Part shown: positions 1 to 8,726 of the stretch, one piece after another
How the letters are laid out: each line of letters starts with the position of its first letter
Numbering within the stretch: the stretch's first letter is position 1
NCBI RefSeq assembly: GCF_042646205.1
Contig: NZ_JBHRTF010000002.1
Coordinates: forward strand, 372,001 to 436,000
DNA length: 64,000 nucleotides
Source: Cellvibrio fontiphilus_A
GTDB lineage: Bacteria; Pseudomonadota; Gammaproteobacteria; Pseudomonadales; Cellvibrionaceae
Direction: 5' to 3'
Notes under the pieces: generated by a model
The model's database searches: none
The model's input: only the letters and a program-made list of their open reading frames with translations
What the model was told of the DNA's origin: nothing
Program-made: the position numbers and the translations under genes

Positions 1-837
1 CAGCAACTGCCGGAACAGCGCGATATAGGCTTGGTGTTTCAGGATTTTGCGCTCTTTCCGCATTTGTCACTGCTCGACAACGTCGCCTTTGGCCTGCACC
101 AACTGCCCAAACCGGCGCGCCCGGCACAGGCACTGGCGATGCTGGAGCGGGTGGGCCTGAGCGCACGTGCGCAAGAATTGCCCCATGTGCTCTCCGGCGG
201 CCAGCAGCAGCGTGTGGCACTGGCGCGCGCGCTGGCGCCACAGCCGCGCCTGCTACTGCTCGATGAACCCTTTTCCAATCTGGATATACGCCTGCGCCAC
301 CGCCTGCGCAGCGAAACTTTGCACCTGCTCAAGGCCAGCGGCACCACCAGCATCATGGTCACCCACGACCCCGAAGAGGCTATGTTTATGGCCGACCGCA
401 TCGCGCTGATGCAACAGGGGAAAATCCTGCAGATAGGGACTCCGAGCGAGATTTACCACCACCCGGTCAGCCCCTTTGCCGCCGAATTTTTTGGCGATAT
501 CAACCGCCTTGAGGCGCAGGTAGATGGGGGATTAGTTGTAACGCCTTTTGGTGCCATCACCGCACCGGCCTTAGCCGAGGGAAGCCGCGCGCAGATTCTG
601 ATTCGCCCCGAATCGCTGCAACTCGCTCCTGCCAACAGCGCCGGCGCTCAAGCCGTAAGATTGCAGGAGGCCCATATGCTCGGCGCCACAAGCCTTGCCA
701 GCCTGTGCATCAATCATGGCGGGCAAGAGGTGGAGCTACAAATGCAAATGCCCAGCCATCAACTGGCCGGGCTGGGGGATCAATACTGGATAAGCCTGGA
801 TAGGCGCGGGGTATTTGTGTTTGCTGCCGGGGATTAA
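1..837 (+). CDS. ABC transporter ATP-binding protein, Fe3+ (FbpC/PotA-like), 5' truncated by window
   Basis: The frame is open from base 1, so the gene begins upstream of the window and the Walker A region is missing. The visible 278 residues have a Q-loop (VFQDFALFPH), the ABC signature LSGGQQQRVALARAL, Walker B LLLLDEPFSNLD, and the switch histidine in VTHDPEEAM. About 100 C-terminal residues follow, fitting the TOBE-like domain of FbpC/PotA-type importers. This ATPase would drive uptake of ferric iron or a similar small substrate through an inner-membrane permease. The permease and binding-protein genes are presumably upstream. The substrate is inferred from overall resemblance only. The stop lies 4 bp from the end of the convergent pirin gene, and no hairpin separates them. 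Confidence 0.85.
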   Translation, partial: QQLPEQRDIGLVFQDFALFPHLSLLDNVAFGLHQLPKPARPAQALAMLERVGLSARAQELPHVLSGGQQQRVALARALAPQPRLLLLDEPFSNLDIRLRHRLRSETLHLLKASGTTSIMVTHDPEEAMFMADRIALMQQGKILQIGTPSEIYHHPVSPFAAEFFGDINRLEAQVDGGLVVTPFGAITAPALAEGSRAQILIRPESLQLAPANSAGAQAVRLQEAHMLGATSLASLCINHGGQEVELQMQMPSHQLAGLGDQYWISLDRRGVFVFAAGD

Positions 838-841
838 ACAA

Positions 842-1534
842 TCACGGCAAATCAAACACCAAAGCCTTTACCGCTTGCTGCTGGGCAACCATTAGCAGGT
901 TACCAATGCCTTCGATTTTTGCACCATCGCCCGGCTCAAGGGTTTCGCCCTCAATCGCCAGCTCGCCGCTAATCAGGTGCACGTAGTATTTACGCGCCGT
1001 AGAAGCAGGCAATTCAGCAGTGGTGTCGGCATCGAGCAAAAGTTGATACAAGCGCGCATCCTGCTTGATCACCAAACTGCCCGCCTCACCATCGGGGCTT
1101 ACTGCCAGGGTAAGGCCCTGCTCGCGACCAAAGGCTTTTTGCTGGTAGCCCGGCGCTTTATCCACCACATTGGGTTCAATCCAAATCTGCAGGAAATGCA
1201 GCGGTTTGCTGGCCGATGGGTTGAATTCACTGTGACGGATACCGCTGCCGGCAGACATCAACTGGAATTCACCCGGTGGCAGGGTGGCGACATTACCCTC
1301 GCTGTCTTTATGGGCGATTTCGCCCTCCAACACATAGCTGATGATTTCCATATTGCTGTGACCGTGGGTGGCAAATCCACCGCCCGGCGCCACTTGGTCA
1401 TCGTTGATAACCCGCAGCGCGGAAAAACCCATGTGGCGCGGATCGTAATAACTGCCAAAGGAAAAACTGTGTTTGCTATCCAGCCAGCCAAAATTGGCAC
1501 CACCACGGTCCTGGCTGCGTCTGATACTGATCAT
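842..1534 (-). CDS. Pirin family protein (YhhW-like bicupin)
   Basis: This is a 230-residue bicupin. The N-terminal cupin carries the metal-binding set of pirins, His57 and His59 in THGHSNMEI and His101 and Glu103 in RHSEFN, at the same numbers as in characterised YhhW/pirin proteins. YhhW-type pirins can oxidise quercetin-like flavonols, but the physiological role is usually unknown. The start at 1534 has GGAGG about 7 bp upstream; an upstream in-frame extension is not conserved. A DoxX-family gene lies 119 bp upstream on the same strand, a common pairing in proteobacteria, so the two may be co-transcribed. The stop lies 4 bp from the convergent ABC gene. Confidence 0.88.
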   Translation of the reverse strand: MISIRRSQDRGGANFGWLDSKHSFSFGSYYDPRHMGFSALRVINDDQVAPGGGFATHGHSNMEIISYVLEGEIAHKDSEGNVATLPPGEFQLMSAGSGIRHSEFNPSASKPLHFLQIWIEPNVVDKAPGYQQKAFGREQGLTLAVSPDGEAGSLVIKQDARLYQLLLDADTTAELPASTARKYYVHLISGELAIEGETLEPGDGAKIEGIGNLLMVAQQQAVKALVFDLP

Positions 1535-1653
1535 AAATACCTCCACTTGCTGGCCATGCCGGGCATAGTTGCAGCATTTTCTATGGGTCTCATCGGATGT
1601 GAGGCGCCCGGTTTTTAGCGGGCGCCTGGGCAATGTTGCAGGCCTTGGTGTAC

Positions 1654-2088
1654 TCAGGCTTTGGCAATCAGGCGGTCAATACTGAAACGACCGGCCCCGG
1701 AAATCAGCAAGGAGACTGAGCCGGCAAGCAGCGCCAAACCAAATTCGTAACCGTTGTTGCTCATAAACAGACCGTTGCTGAGATGCACGGTCACAATCGC
1801 CACCAACATGGTTACTGCCAAGACCAGTGCCGCCGGGCGAACCAGCAGGCCGATGAGCAGGGCCAAGCCGCCAAAAAATTCAGCTGAACCTGACAAGGCC
1901 GCCATCAACACCCCGGGGCCAAGGCCGATGGATTCCATCCACTGGCCAGTACCCGCCAAACCGTAACCCCCAAACCAGCCAAACAATTTCTGCGCGCCGT
2001 GAGCGGCAAAAATAATCCCCAGGGGCAGGCGCAGGGCGAGGGCAGAGAAGGAATCGTTAGTGACAAGAATTTTATTAATGGCGCTCAT
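1654..2088 (-). CDS. DoxX family membrane protein
   Basis: A 144-residue integral membrane protein with about four hydrophobic segments and the DoxX-family opening (LALRLPLGIIFAAHGAQKLFGWFGG), including the His-Gly-x-x-Lys-Leu-Phe stretch. DoxX/YphA-like proteins are small inner-membrane proteins linked to redox or stress functions without an agreed activity. ATG at 2088 was chosen because GGAG lies 7 bp upstream; an alternative in-frame start four codons earlier has no better site. It precedes the pirin gene on the same strand. The 140 bp upstream is AT-rich and probably holds the promoter. Confidence 0.85.
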   Translation of the reverse strand: MSAINKILVTNDSFSALALRLPLGIIFAAHGAQKLFGWFGGYGLAGTGQWMESIGLGPGVLMAALSGSAEFFGGLALLIGLLVRPAALVLAVTMLVAIVTVHLSNGLFMSNNGYEFGLALLAGSVSLLISGAGRFSIDRLIAKA

Positions 2089-2240
2089 GGTTAACTCCAA
2101 AAAACTGTGTGAGTAGGTTTGGTGCGCGGCAAGCTTCTACCATCGCCCCAGTTGCAGCCAGAATAAGGTTAAATAATTAGATTAAAAATAGCTAAAAACT
2201 GCTTATTATGATCGCATTTTTAGATTATAGAATTGCCAGC

Positions 2241-2693
2241 TCAAAGCCACTGCAGGCTGAGCCAGATGATCAAGGTATAGCGCAGCGCCTTGCCCAGTGC
2301 TACCAACAGCAGGAAGAGCGGGAACTTCACCCGCATCACCCCCGCAAGCAGGGTTAGTGGGTCACCCACCACTGGCAGCCAGGCAAACAATAGTGAGTAA
2401 ATCCCGTAGCGCTGGAACTGCCGCTGGGCGAGCGCCAGTTGCGGCGCGGAGACAGGAAACCATTTCCGATTCTGGAAACGCAGGCATTGCCTGCCAAGGT
2501 ACCAATTAATACAAGAACCCAGGGTATTGCCAGAGGTCGCAACCAGCCCCAACAACAGCGGCGCGTAGCCCTGCTGCAATAGCGTGATTAACAAAGCCTC
2601 CGAGGAGAGAGGAAAGAAAGTCGCGGCGATAAGTGCGGTAACAAATAAACTGGCATAAACCATCGCTGCACTAACCATAGCGGCACTGACCAT
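2241..2693 (-). CDS. YqaA-like small membrane protein (VTT/SNARE-associated type)
   Basis: A 150-residue, very hydrophobic protein resembling YqaA, a short relative of the DedA/VTT family. The visible family features are FFPLSSEALL near the N terminus, GNTLGSCINWYLGR in the middle, and FAWLPVVGDPLTLLAGVMR. These are the proline- and glycine-rich re-entrant segments expected of the family. The function is unknown; DedA proteins are implicated in lipid-carrier recycling. The start is uncertain because three in-frame ATGs lie in consecutive 15-bp direct repeats (residues 1, 6 and 11). The third, at 2663, would give a protein beginning MVYASLF, closest to the usual family start. Confidence 0.72.
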   Translation of the reverse strand: MVSAAMVSAAMVYASLFVTALIAATFFPLSSEALLITLLQQGYAPLLLGLVATSGNTLGSCINWYLGRQCLRFQNRKWFPVSAPQLALAQRQFQRYGIYSLLFAWLPVVGDPLTLLAGVMRVKFPLFLLLVALGKALRYTLIIWLSLQWL

Positions 2694-2704
2694 GGCGGCA
2701 CTGT
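2651..2704 (-). repeat. Tandem 15-bp repeats, three in-frame ATGs, at the start of the YqaA-like gene
   Basis: Read on the minus strand, units resembling CAGTGCCGCCATGGT recur about three times with small changes (GCC GCC ATG, GCC GCT ATG, GCA GCG ATG), so the first 11 codons read MVSAAMVSAAM. The repeat also covers the ten bases before the first ATG. The phase is a multiple of three, so copy-number change would alter only the length of the N terminus. Confidence 0.7.
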
Positions 2705-2722
2705 ACCCGCCTGAAGAAATAT

Positions 2723-3631
2723 TTAATTGGTGTTATTGCGAATCAACAGCACACGGCGCTGCGGTTCCTGCAACACCTCGCTGCCATATTTGAAATTGGG
2801 CATGCTAAAAAACAAATTATCAAATGAGCCATCGGCTTGCGCCAAACGCAAACCGCGTTCAATGCGCTCCGCCAGCGCCAGGTTATTTTTATTTACAAAA
2901 AAACAGTAGCGCACCGGGCGATCATATTTGAGCAACAAATGCCCTTCCTGAATTAACCCCAATGAAGAAAAATTGATGATATCACTTTGAATTTCATGCA
3001 GACCGCGCGAAAAAAAATCAAACCGGTGCTTGGCGAGCATTTTAAACAGGCCGCCATAATTAGCGCCGTAAACCAGTGAAAAACCGTTGTCTTTAAGGAT
3101 GATGCCATCGGTCCAGTAGGGTCCGGTGCCGGTTTTAAACTGGCGCAATTGGGCAAGGCTGGTCACTGTGGCAAATTGCGCCTGTTTATCGCGATGAATC
3201 AAAAGCGCGCGGTAATTATTCAGGCCTTTTAATAAATCCACATCAATAACACGCAGCTTTTCCGCACGCTCGCGCGTCACCGATGCCCACATGGCATCTA
3301 TCCCTGTGCCGGCAATTAACATCGCACGGTCGCGCTCAATACCACCGCCGTGATCGTGAAATGCCAATTCAAATTCGCCATCGGTAGCACGGGTTTTTTC
3401 CAATGCCAAGCGCAACAAATTGACGTAATAGTAGTAAGGCTCATTGGGCTTGGCGATACCGCTGCCGGGCACCACTACCTTGAGTGGAGTCGGGTGTGAT
3501 TGCGCTGCAATTTCTGCAGCCAGTGCAGGCGCAATAAAAAATAAATTCGCCAGCAGCAACAACACAATCGCCAAATAACGGCAGCGCCGGCATTTAAAGC
3601 CAGCGTGCACCAGTGCGTTGTTGATTGTCAT
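2723..3631 (-). CDS. Periplasmic substrate-binding-like protein
   Basis: A 302-residue protein with a clear signal peptide (hydrophobic core YLAIVLLLLANLFFIAPALA, cleavage near AAE) and the fold pattern of amino-acid-type periplasmic binding proteins: PLKVVVPGSGIAKPNEPYYYYVNLLRLALEKT at the start and a two-lobe arrangement ending in ERIERGLRLAQADGSFDNLF. No transporter genes are adjacent, so it may be a solitary sensor or transport domain. The ligand cannot be inferred. ATG 3631 is used; a GTG at 3643 is also possible and would overlap the spacer to aroE. It lies 15 bp (3 bp from the GTG) downstream of the aroE stop, so it probably belongs to the aroE operon. Confidence 0.7.
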   Translation of the reverse strand: MTINNALVHAGFKCRRCRYLAIVLLLLANLFFIAPALAAEIAAQSHPTPLKVVVPGSGIAKPNEPYYYYVNLLRLALEKTRATDGEFELAFHDHGGGIERDRAMLIAGTGIDAMWASVTRERAEKLRVIDVDLLKGLNNYRALLIHRDKQAQFATVTSLAQLRQFKTGTGPYWTDGIILKDNGFSLVYGANYGGLFKMLAKHRFDFFSRGLHEIQSDIINFSSLGLIQEGHLLLKYDRPVRYCFFVNKNNLALAERIERGLRLAQADGSFDNLFFSMPNFKYGSEVLQEPQRRVLLIRNNTN

Positions 3632-3646
3632 GGCCGCCGGCACGAT

Positions 3647-4477
3647 TTATTTTTTCTCGGTCAATTGCCGGCGCAACGCGGTAATCACCGGAATAACTTC
3701 AGGGCGAATTTGTCGCCACAAATAAAAGGCTTCTGCCGCCTGTCCAATTAACATACCCAAACCATCGGCGATCTGTGCTGCGCCATGTTGTTTGGCCCAG
3801 GTTAAAAAAATAGTTGGTTCAGCACCATACATCATGTCGTAACAACAGGCGTTGGCGGCGAGCAGATCATCCGGCAGCGGTGGCAGTTCGCCTTGCATGC
3901 TCGCGGAAGTGCCGTTAATCACCAAGTCAAAATGATCGCCCTGCAACTGCGCAAAACTTTTTGCGCGTATATCGCCCAGGTCGAGAAAATTTTTGGCCAG
4001 CTCTTCTGCTTTTTCCGGCGTGCGATTGGCAATCACTACTTGCCCGGGTTTTTCCTCCAACAGCGGTTGCAAAATGCCGCGCACAGCGCCGCCGGCGCCC
4101 AGAATTAATACGCGCTTGCCTTCCAATTCCCAACCCAGGTTGTGCATATCGTGGATCATGCCTATACCGTCGGTGTTATCGCCGAGGATGCTGCCATCGC
4201 TGAGTTTTGCCAGGGTATTAACGGCGCCGGCGCGCTCTGCACGCGCCGTGCGTTTTTGCGCAAAGGCAAAGGCATTTAATTTAAATGGCACCGTGATATT
4301 TAAACCTTTTCCACCTTGCGTAAAAAATTCCTGCGCAGCCAGTTCAAATTCGCCTTCATTCACTAACTGTTTGTTGTAGTGCATATCCTGCCCGGTTTGC
4401 TCGGCAAACTGGCGATGGATAACCGGGGATTTACTGTGATTAATCGGGTTGCCAAATACAGCGTATAAATCAGTCAT
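3647..4477 (-). CDS. aroE: Shikimate dehydrogenase (NADP+)
   Basis: A 276-residue enzyme that reduces 3-dehydroshikimate to shikimate in aromatic amino-acid biosynthesis. The N-terminal substrate domain has the family opening YAVFGNPINHSKSPVIH and the catalytic lysine in NITVPFKL. DNTDGIGM and the Rossmann motif GAGGAVRG follow, with NRTPEKAEEL as the NADP-binding segment. The length is normal. It lies 45 bp downstream of hemF on the same strand, the hemF-aroE order known from Pseudomonas. Confidence 0.97.
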   Translation of the reverse strand: MTDLYAVFGNPINHSKSPVIHRQFAEQTGQDMHYNKQLVNEGEFELAAQEFFTQGGKGLNITVPFKLNAFAFAQKRTARAERAGAVNTLAKLSDGSILGDNTDGIGMIHDMHNLGWELEGKRVLILGAGGAVRGILQPLLEEKPGQVVIANRTPEKAEELAKNFLDLGDIRAKSFAQLQGDHFDLVINGTSASMQGELPPLPDDLLAANACCYDMMYGAEPTIFLTWAKQHGAAQIADGLGMLIGQAAEAFYLWRQIRPEVIPVITALRRQLTEKK

Positions 4478-4522
4478 GAGTCGTCCAAAAAATTATTCGA
4501 TGGTTATCAAACTAGTTTATTT

Positions 4523-5458
4523 TTATTTCAACCAATCGCGATGGGGGAGAAACTTTTCATAGAGTTCCGCTTCAGCACTGCCGGCTTCCGGTTGCCAGTT
4601 ATATTCCCAGCGCACCAGTGGCGGCAGCGACATTAAGATGGATTCGGTACGCCCGCCGGTTTGCAATCCAAACAAAGTGCCGCGGTCATACACCAGATTA
4701 AATTCCACATAGCGGCCACGACGGTAGAGTTGGAAATCGCGCTCGCGTTCCGTAAACGGCTGATGTTTACGTGCATTTACAATCGGTACATACGCCGGCA
4801 AGTAGCTGTCGCCCACGGCGCGCATCACCTCAAAACTGTGGGCAAAACTTTCATGGTTGTAATCGTCAAAAAACAAACCACCCACACCGCGCGCTTCACC
4901 GCGATGTTTAAGAAAAAAGTAATCGTCACACCATTTTTTGAATCTGGGGTAAAGCTGTTCACCCAGAGGATCGCAGGCGTTTTTGGCGGTTTGATGCCAG
5001 TGCTTCACATCGGTTTCGTTACCGTAGTATGGCGTTAAATCGTAACCACCACCAAACCACCACACAGGTTCGGCGCCCTCTTTTTCAGCGATAAAAAAGC
5101 GCACATTGGCATGGCTGGTTGGCACAAAAGGGTTGTGCGGATGAATCACCAGCGACACCCCCATAGCTTCAAATGCGCGGCCCGCAAGCTCAGGGCGATG
5201 CGCCGTAGCCGACGCGGGCATTTGGGTGCCGTACACATGGGAGAAATTCACCCCACCTTTTTCAATCACCCTGCCGTTAGTGATTACCCGTGAGCGACCA
5301 CCACCGCCCTCGGCCCTATCCCAGCTGTCTTCAATAAAATCGGCACCGCCATCCTCGGCGGCAAGTGCAGCGCAAATGCGATCTTGCAGATCCAACAAAT
5401 AGGCTTTAACCGCCGCCTTGTCGGGGCCGGATGATTGGCTTATGGGGGAGTGACTCAT
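4523..5458 (-). CDS. hemF: Oxygen-dependent coproporphyrinogen III oxidase
   Basis: A 311-residue cytosolic enzyme that oxidatively decarboxylates coproporphyrinogen III to protoporphyrinogen IX in haem synthesis. Diagnostic stretches are GGGGRSRVITNG, WWFGGGYDLTPYY, HRGEARGVGGLFFDD and RRGRYVEFNLVYDRGT. The length is typical. It sits between tsaC and aroE in a conserved same-strand cluster, with 167 bp of non-coding DNA upstream that could carry its own promoter. Confidence 0.97.
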   Translation of the reverse strand: MSHSPISQSSGPDKAAVKAYLLDLQDRICAALAAEDGGADFIEDSWDRAEGGGGRSRVITNGRVIEKGGVNFSHVYGTQMPASATAHRPELAGRAFEAMGVSLVIHPHNPFVPTSHANVRFFIAEKEGAEPVWWFGGGYDLTPYYGNETDVKHWHQTAKNACDPLGEQLYPRFKKWCDDYFFLKHRGEARGVGGLFFDDYNHESFAHSFEVMRAVGDSYLPAYVPIVNARKHQPFTERERDFQLYRRGRYVEFNLVYDRGTLFGLQTGGRTESILMSLPPLVRWEYNWQPEAGSAEAELYEKFLPHRDWLK

Positions 5459-5625
5459 AGAGATCCTCGCAAAATGGAGCGACTGGCACAGGCGAGGCGC
5501 AGACAGTCGACGCTAAAAACCACAGGTTCAGCGGGCGCAAGCCCGAAGGGCCCGCCATTCTACGCGCTAGCGCATAAAAGTGGGCGGAGCTTGTCGCTCA
5601 TTTGCACTGAAGGGGCATTTTTGGA

Positions 5626-6195
5626 CTAACTGGGACGAACCACATCGCCCGTTAACAAATCGCGAATTTCGGAAGGATTTTTACGTTTGCCGACTGTACC
5701 AGTAGTGATAGCCGCCAATTGGTTGCCAAAATAGCGATGCACCTGATGAGCATCCCGCGCCGGTTCCCGGCCTTGCGGGTTGCAAGAGGTGGAAACAATC
5801 GGGCCGCCAAACGCGCGCGACAGGCCGGCAGCGACCGGATGATCGGTCACCCGCAAAGCCACACTGGTGAAGTTTCCGCTGATCCAGTAAGGCACCAAAC
5901 CATTATTGGGCACTAACCAAGTGACGGGGCCGGGCCAGGTGTTCTTTAACTTTTGACGCTGCAGGTCGTTAAGATGATCAATAAAGGGGTCAAACATGTG
6001 GATATTTGCCGCTAGCAGTATCAAACCCTTTTGTACCGGGCGATCTTTCAAGGCGAGCAACTCAGTCACCGCCAACTCATCAAACGGATTACAGCCCAAC
6101 CCCCATACCGCCTCGGTTGGATAAGCAACAACACCCCCCAAACGCATTTGGCGAGCAGCGAATTGAATACGGGGCTGGCGCGACCAATCGAGCAT
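5626..6195 (-). CDS. tsaC: L-threonylcarbamoyladenylate synthase TsaC (Sua5/YciO/YrdC)
   Basis: This 189-residue protein makes threonylcarbamoyl-AMP from threonine, bicarbonate and ATP for t6A modification of tRNAs that read ANN codons. The YrdC fold is shown by GGVVAYPTEAVWGLGCNPFDE, LKDRPVQKGLILLA, WPGPVTWLVP, VALRVTDHP and GGPIVSTSCNPQGREPA. The start at 6195 gives the short single-domain TsaC length; a 25-residue upstream extension was rejected because AGGT precedes this ATG and the extension looks unlike the family. It lies between dprA and hemF. Confidence 0.93.
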   Translation of the reverse strand: MLDWSRQPRIQFAARQMRLGGVVAYPTEAVWGLGCNPFDELAVTELLALKDRPVQKGLILLAANIHMFDPFIDHLNDLQRQKLKNTWPGPVTWLVPNNGLVPYWISGNFTSVALRVTDHPVAAGLSRAFGGPIVSTSCNPQGREPARDAHQVHRYFGNQLAAITTGTVGKRKNPSEIRDLLTGDVVRPS

Positions 6196-6282
6196 AAAAT
6201 TTACCTGTACAGAGAACAACTTGGGCACGAATCTACCCCAGCCTCGCGCCAAGCTCAACCAAAAGCGCATTGACGGGATGGT

Positions 6283-7473
6283 TTAACAACGCTGGTAAGA
6301 CGCCCCCACTTGCTGAACCAAACCTTTAATTTCCAAGCCAATCAGCGCCGCCGACAGAGCACCGACCTCCTCCCCAATACGCTCAGCCAGCAGATCCAAG
6401 GGCAAAGGATCATAACCCAAGGCGTTTAATAACAGCTCCTCCTCTGCGCTCAGCGGATCCTGAACTGCTGGGCTATGGCTGTTATTTGCGGTGCCAGCAG
6501 CAGGCTGGGTGGCTTGTTGACCACTGAACAGATCATCCTGAAGCTGGCTCTCCTGCAACTCCTGCCGCTTGTAACTGATCAGGCCAGACAATTGATCGAC
6601 TATATCCTGCGCCGTCTCCACCAGTGTTGCGCCCTGGCGAATCAATTGATGGCAACCACGCGCCAGGGGGTTGTGGATGGAACCGGGAATCGCAAACACC
6701 TCGCGGTTGTGCTGCAAGGCATAGGCCGCGGTGATGAGCGAACCACTTTGCACGGCCGCCTCCACCACCAAAGTGCCACCACTCAAGCCGCTAATAATGC
6801 GGTTGCGCTGGGGAAAATGACTTGCATGGGAAGATGTGCCCAGCGGAAATTCACTCACCAGCGCACCACCGGCATCGACAATAGTTTGGGCAAGCTGGTG
6901 ATGGCGCGATGGATAGACACGGTCGATGCCTGTGCCCATCACCGCAATGGTAATCCCTCCGACCGACAGCGCGCCGCGATGCGCCGCTGCATCTATTCCC
7001 AGCGCTAAACCACTGGTGATGGCCAGACCACATCCGGCCAAATAAGCGGCGAATCGCTCAGCATTCTCATTGCCACCTCCGCTCGGGCTGCGGCTGCCGA
7101 CCATTGCCAATTGCGGCAGGCTCAAGCAGTCAGGATTACCGCGCACAAATAACATAGGTGGAGGTTTGGGAATTTCACGTAACAGCCGCGGGTAGCGCGA
7201 GTCATCAAACAGCAGGCACTGCACCTGCGGATGTTTATCCAGATAAGCAAGATCGGCCGCCAGCTGACGTCCCGAGTGGCTGTTTTGGGGATTAGCTTGG
7301 TACGCGGCAAGGGCATCAATCGCCGGACGCTTGAAGTAGGGTTCCAGACTTCTTGCCGGCAACTCAAGCAATTCCTGAGGGCTGGGGAAGATTTCCATCA
7401 ACTGCCAGTAACTGGCGGTTCCGGTATCGGGCAGACGTAACAAAAGCAGGTGGGCAGCAAGCGGGGAGAGCAT
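6283..7473 (-). CDS. dprA: DNA-processing protein DprA
   Basis: A 396-residue cytosolic protein that loads RecA on incoming single-stranded DNA during natural transformation. The Rossmann-like core has GSRSPSGGG, ITSGLALGIDAAAHRGAL, GTGIDRVYPSRH, SEFPLG, FPQRNRIISGLS and VEAAVQSGSLITA. A glutamine-rich linker is followed by a C-terminal winged-helix-like domain (about 330-396). ATG 7473 has AAGGATG upstream and starts directly at the helical N-terminal domain; a 35-residue upstream extension overlapping the LysM gene was rejected. It lies 55 bp after the LysM gene. Confidence 0.94.
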   Translation of the reverse strand: MLSPLAAHLLLLRLPDTGTASYWQLMEIFPSPQELLELPARSLEPYFKRPAIDALAAYQANPQNSHSGRQLAADLAYLDKHPQVQCLLFDDSRYPRLLREIPKPPPMLFVRGNPDCLSLPQLAMVGSRSPSGGGNENAERFAAYLAGCGLAITSGLALGIDAAAHRGALSVGGITIAVMGTGIDRVYPSRHHQLAQTIVDAGGALVSEFPLGTSSHASHFPQRNRIISGLSGGTLVVEAAVQSGSLITAAYALQHNREVFAIPGSIHNPLARGCHQLIRQGATLVETAQDIVDQLSGLISYKRQELQESQLQDDLFSGQQATQPAAGTANNSHSPAVQDPLSAEEELLLNALGYDPLPLDLLAERIGEEVGALSAALIGLEIKGLVQQVGASYQRC

Positions 7474-7528
7474 GGCATCATCCTTGATGGTGCTGCTCCG
7501 GGCGGAGCAGCGATAGAGTTGCAGAGAG

Positions 7529-8572
7529 TTAGGGGTTGCGCACCTTGTCTTTGATTGCCAGTGGGCGATCCGACTCAAGTACCAGCGCGAAACTCATTTT
7601 TTCAAAGGTGCGGAATACCATCAACAAGCCAGCGCGCTCATCGGGCAGCGCTACTTTGCCGCCGCGCACACGGTCATTCACTATCTCACCGGCGCGATAA
7701 ATAGCCATCACATTGCCGATTTGCAGACCTTCGCGCTCACCCTTGTTGATCATCACCACGTTGAATTTGCCGACCTGGGTTACGCCACCTTCAACGGCAA
7801 TAATCTGGGCTTCAATATCCACATCCGGCGCACTGGGGTAGAAGATGGAATCTACGGAGCGGTCTTCACTGGGCAGTAGATGATCGCCAGGGCGCACCTC
7901 TTCATAAGTACGCAACACATCCAGACTGGCAATATCGCCATCCATTTTACTGACTGACACGCTGCCAATACCCTGAGCGTGAACGCCCAATACTTCTTTG
8001 GTCACTGGGTCCCTGAACAGCTGACCTTTGCGGAACACACCGTAGTTGGAGTAATTGGCATCAAAACTACCGCGCGCATAAGCGCGGTCATCGGCACCTA
8101 CAATCAAGCGCTGCTGCTGGCCCGCCAGCATATAGGGCGATGCCTCAAGCACACCGGGTTCTACAATGCGGCTGCGAGACAAAAAGGCATCTATACGATC
8201 CAGTGGAATGGCGGTAATGGCTTCATCTACGTTCTGCACGCGAATGCTTGGGCTGAGCTTGGTGGTATCACCTGCGCCCGGCACCATTTTCAGGGTGCGT
8301 TCAAGCGTTAAACGCGGTTGACCGTCCAGGTAAATAAGTTTGATGAGATCACCGGGGAAAATAAGGTGAGGGTTCTCGATTTGCGGATTGACATGCCAAA
8401 TTTCTGGCCACATCCAGGGGCTGTTCAAAAAGGTGCCGGAAATATCCCAGAGGGTATCGCCCTTTTTAACGGTATATTCGTCGGGATGACCCGTTTTAAG
8501 CAGTGCATCATCAGCCCAGGAGAAAAAGCTGATCAGGGAGGCGGCCGCAACGGCCAGTAATATTTTTTTCAT
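7529..8572 (-). CDS. Secreted LysM-domain protein
   Basis: A 347-residue protein with an N-terminal signal peptide (ILLAVAAASLISFFSWA) and one LysM module at about residues 33-82 (YTVKKGDTLWDISGTFLNSP, then FPGDLIKLIY). LysM binds the N-acetylglucosamine backbone of peptidoglycan. The remaining roughly 260 residues contain no catalytic motif I recognise. The family is conserved next to dprA in Pseudomonas-type genomes and is annotated only as LysM peptidoglycan-binding. It is divergent from def across a 154-bp intergenic region that should hold both promoters. Confidence 0.9.
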   Translation of the reverse strand: MKKILLAVAAASLISFFSWADDALLKTGHPDEYTVKKGDTLWDISGTFLNSPWMWPEIWHVNPQIENPHLIFPGDLIKLIYLDGQPRLTLERTLKMVPGAGDTTKLSPSIRVQNVDEAITAIPLDRIDAFLSRSRIVEPGVLEASPYMLAGQQQRLIVGADDRAYARGSFDANYSNYGVFRKGQLFRDPVTKEVLGVHAQGIGSVSVSKMDGDIASLDVLRTYEEVRPGDHLLPSEDRSVDSIFYPSAPDVDIEAQIIAVEGGVTQVGKFNVVMINKGEREGLQIGNVMAIYRAGEIVNDRVRGGKVALPDERAGLLMVFRTFEKMSFALVLESDRPLAIKDKVRNP

Positions 8573-8726
8573 AGAAACCGATCCTGTTTTATTCGGTCCT
8601 GAGGCAGATAGACGTATAATAATAAGTTAAAGTCCATGCTGTTTCCGTGTGCACCGCATAAATCCTGTGCGATCATCATGTTAGCAGCGGTTATTACCTT
8701 TTTACTAGAAGTTTGTCACAAACACT

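Noticed and set aside
5459..5625. GC-rich inverted words (GCGGGC, GGCCCGC, GCGCTAGCGC) between tsaC and hemF
   Set aside because: Short, imperfect and without a T-run or recurring partner in the window. Not enough to call a terminator or repeat.
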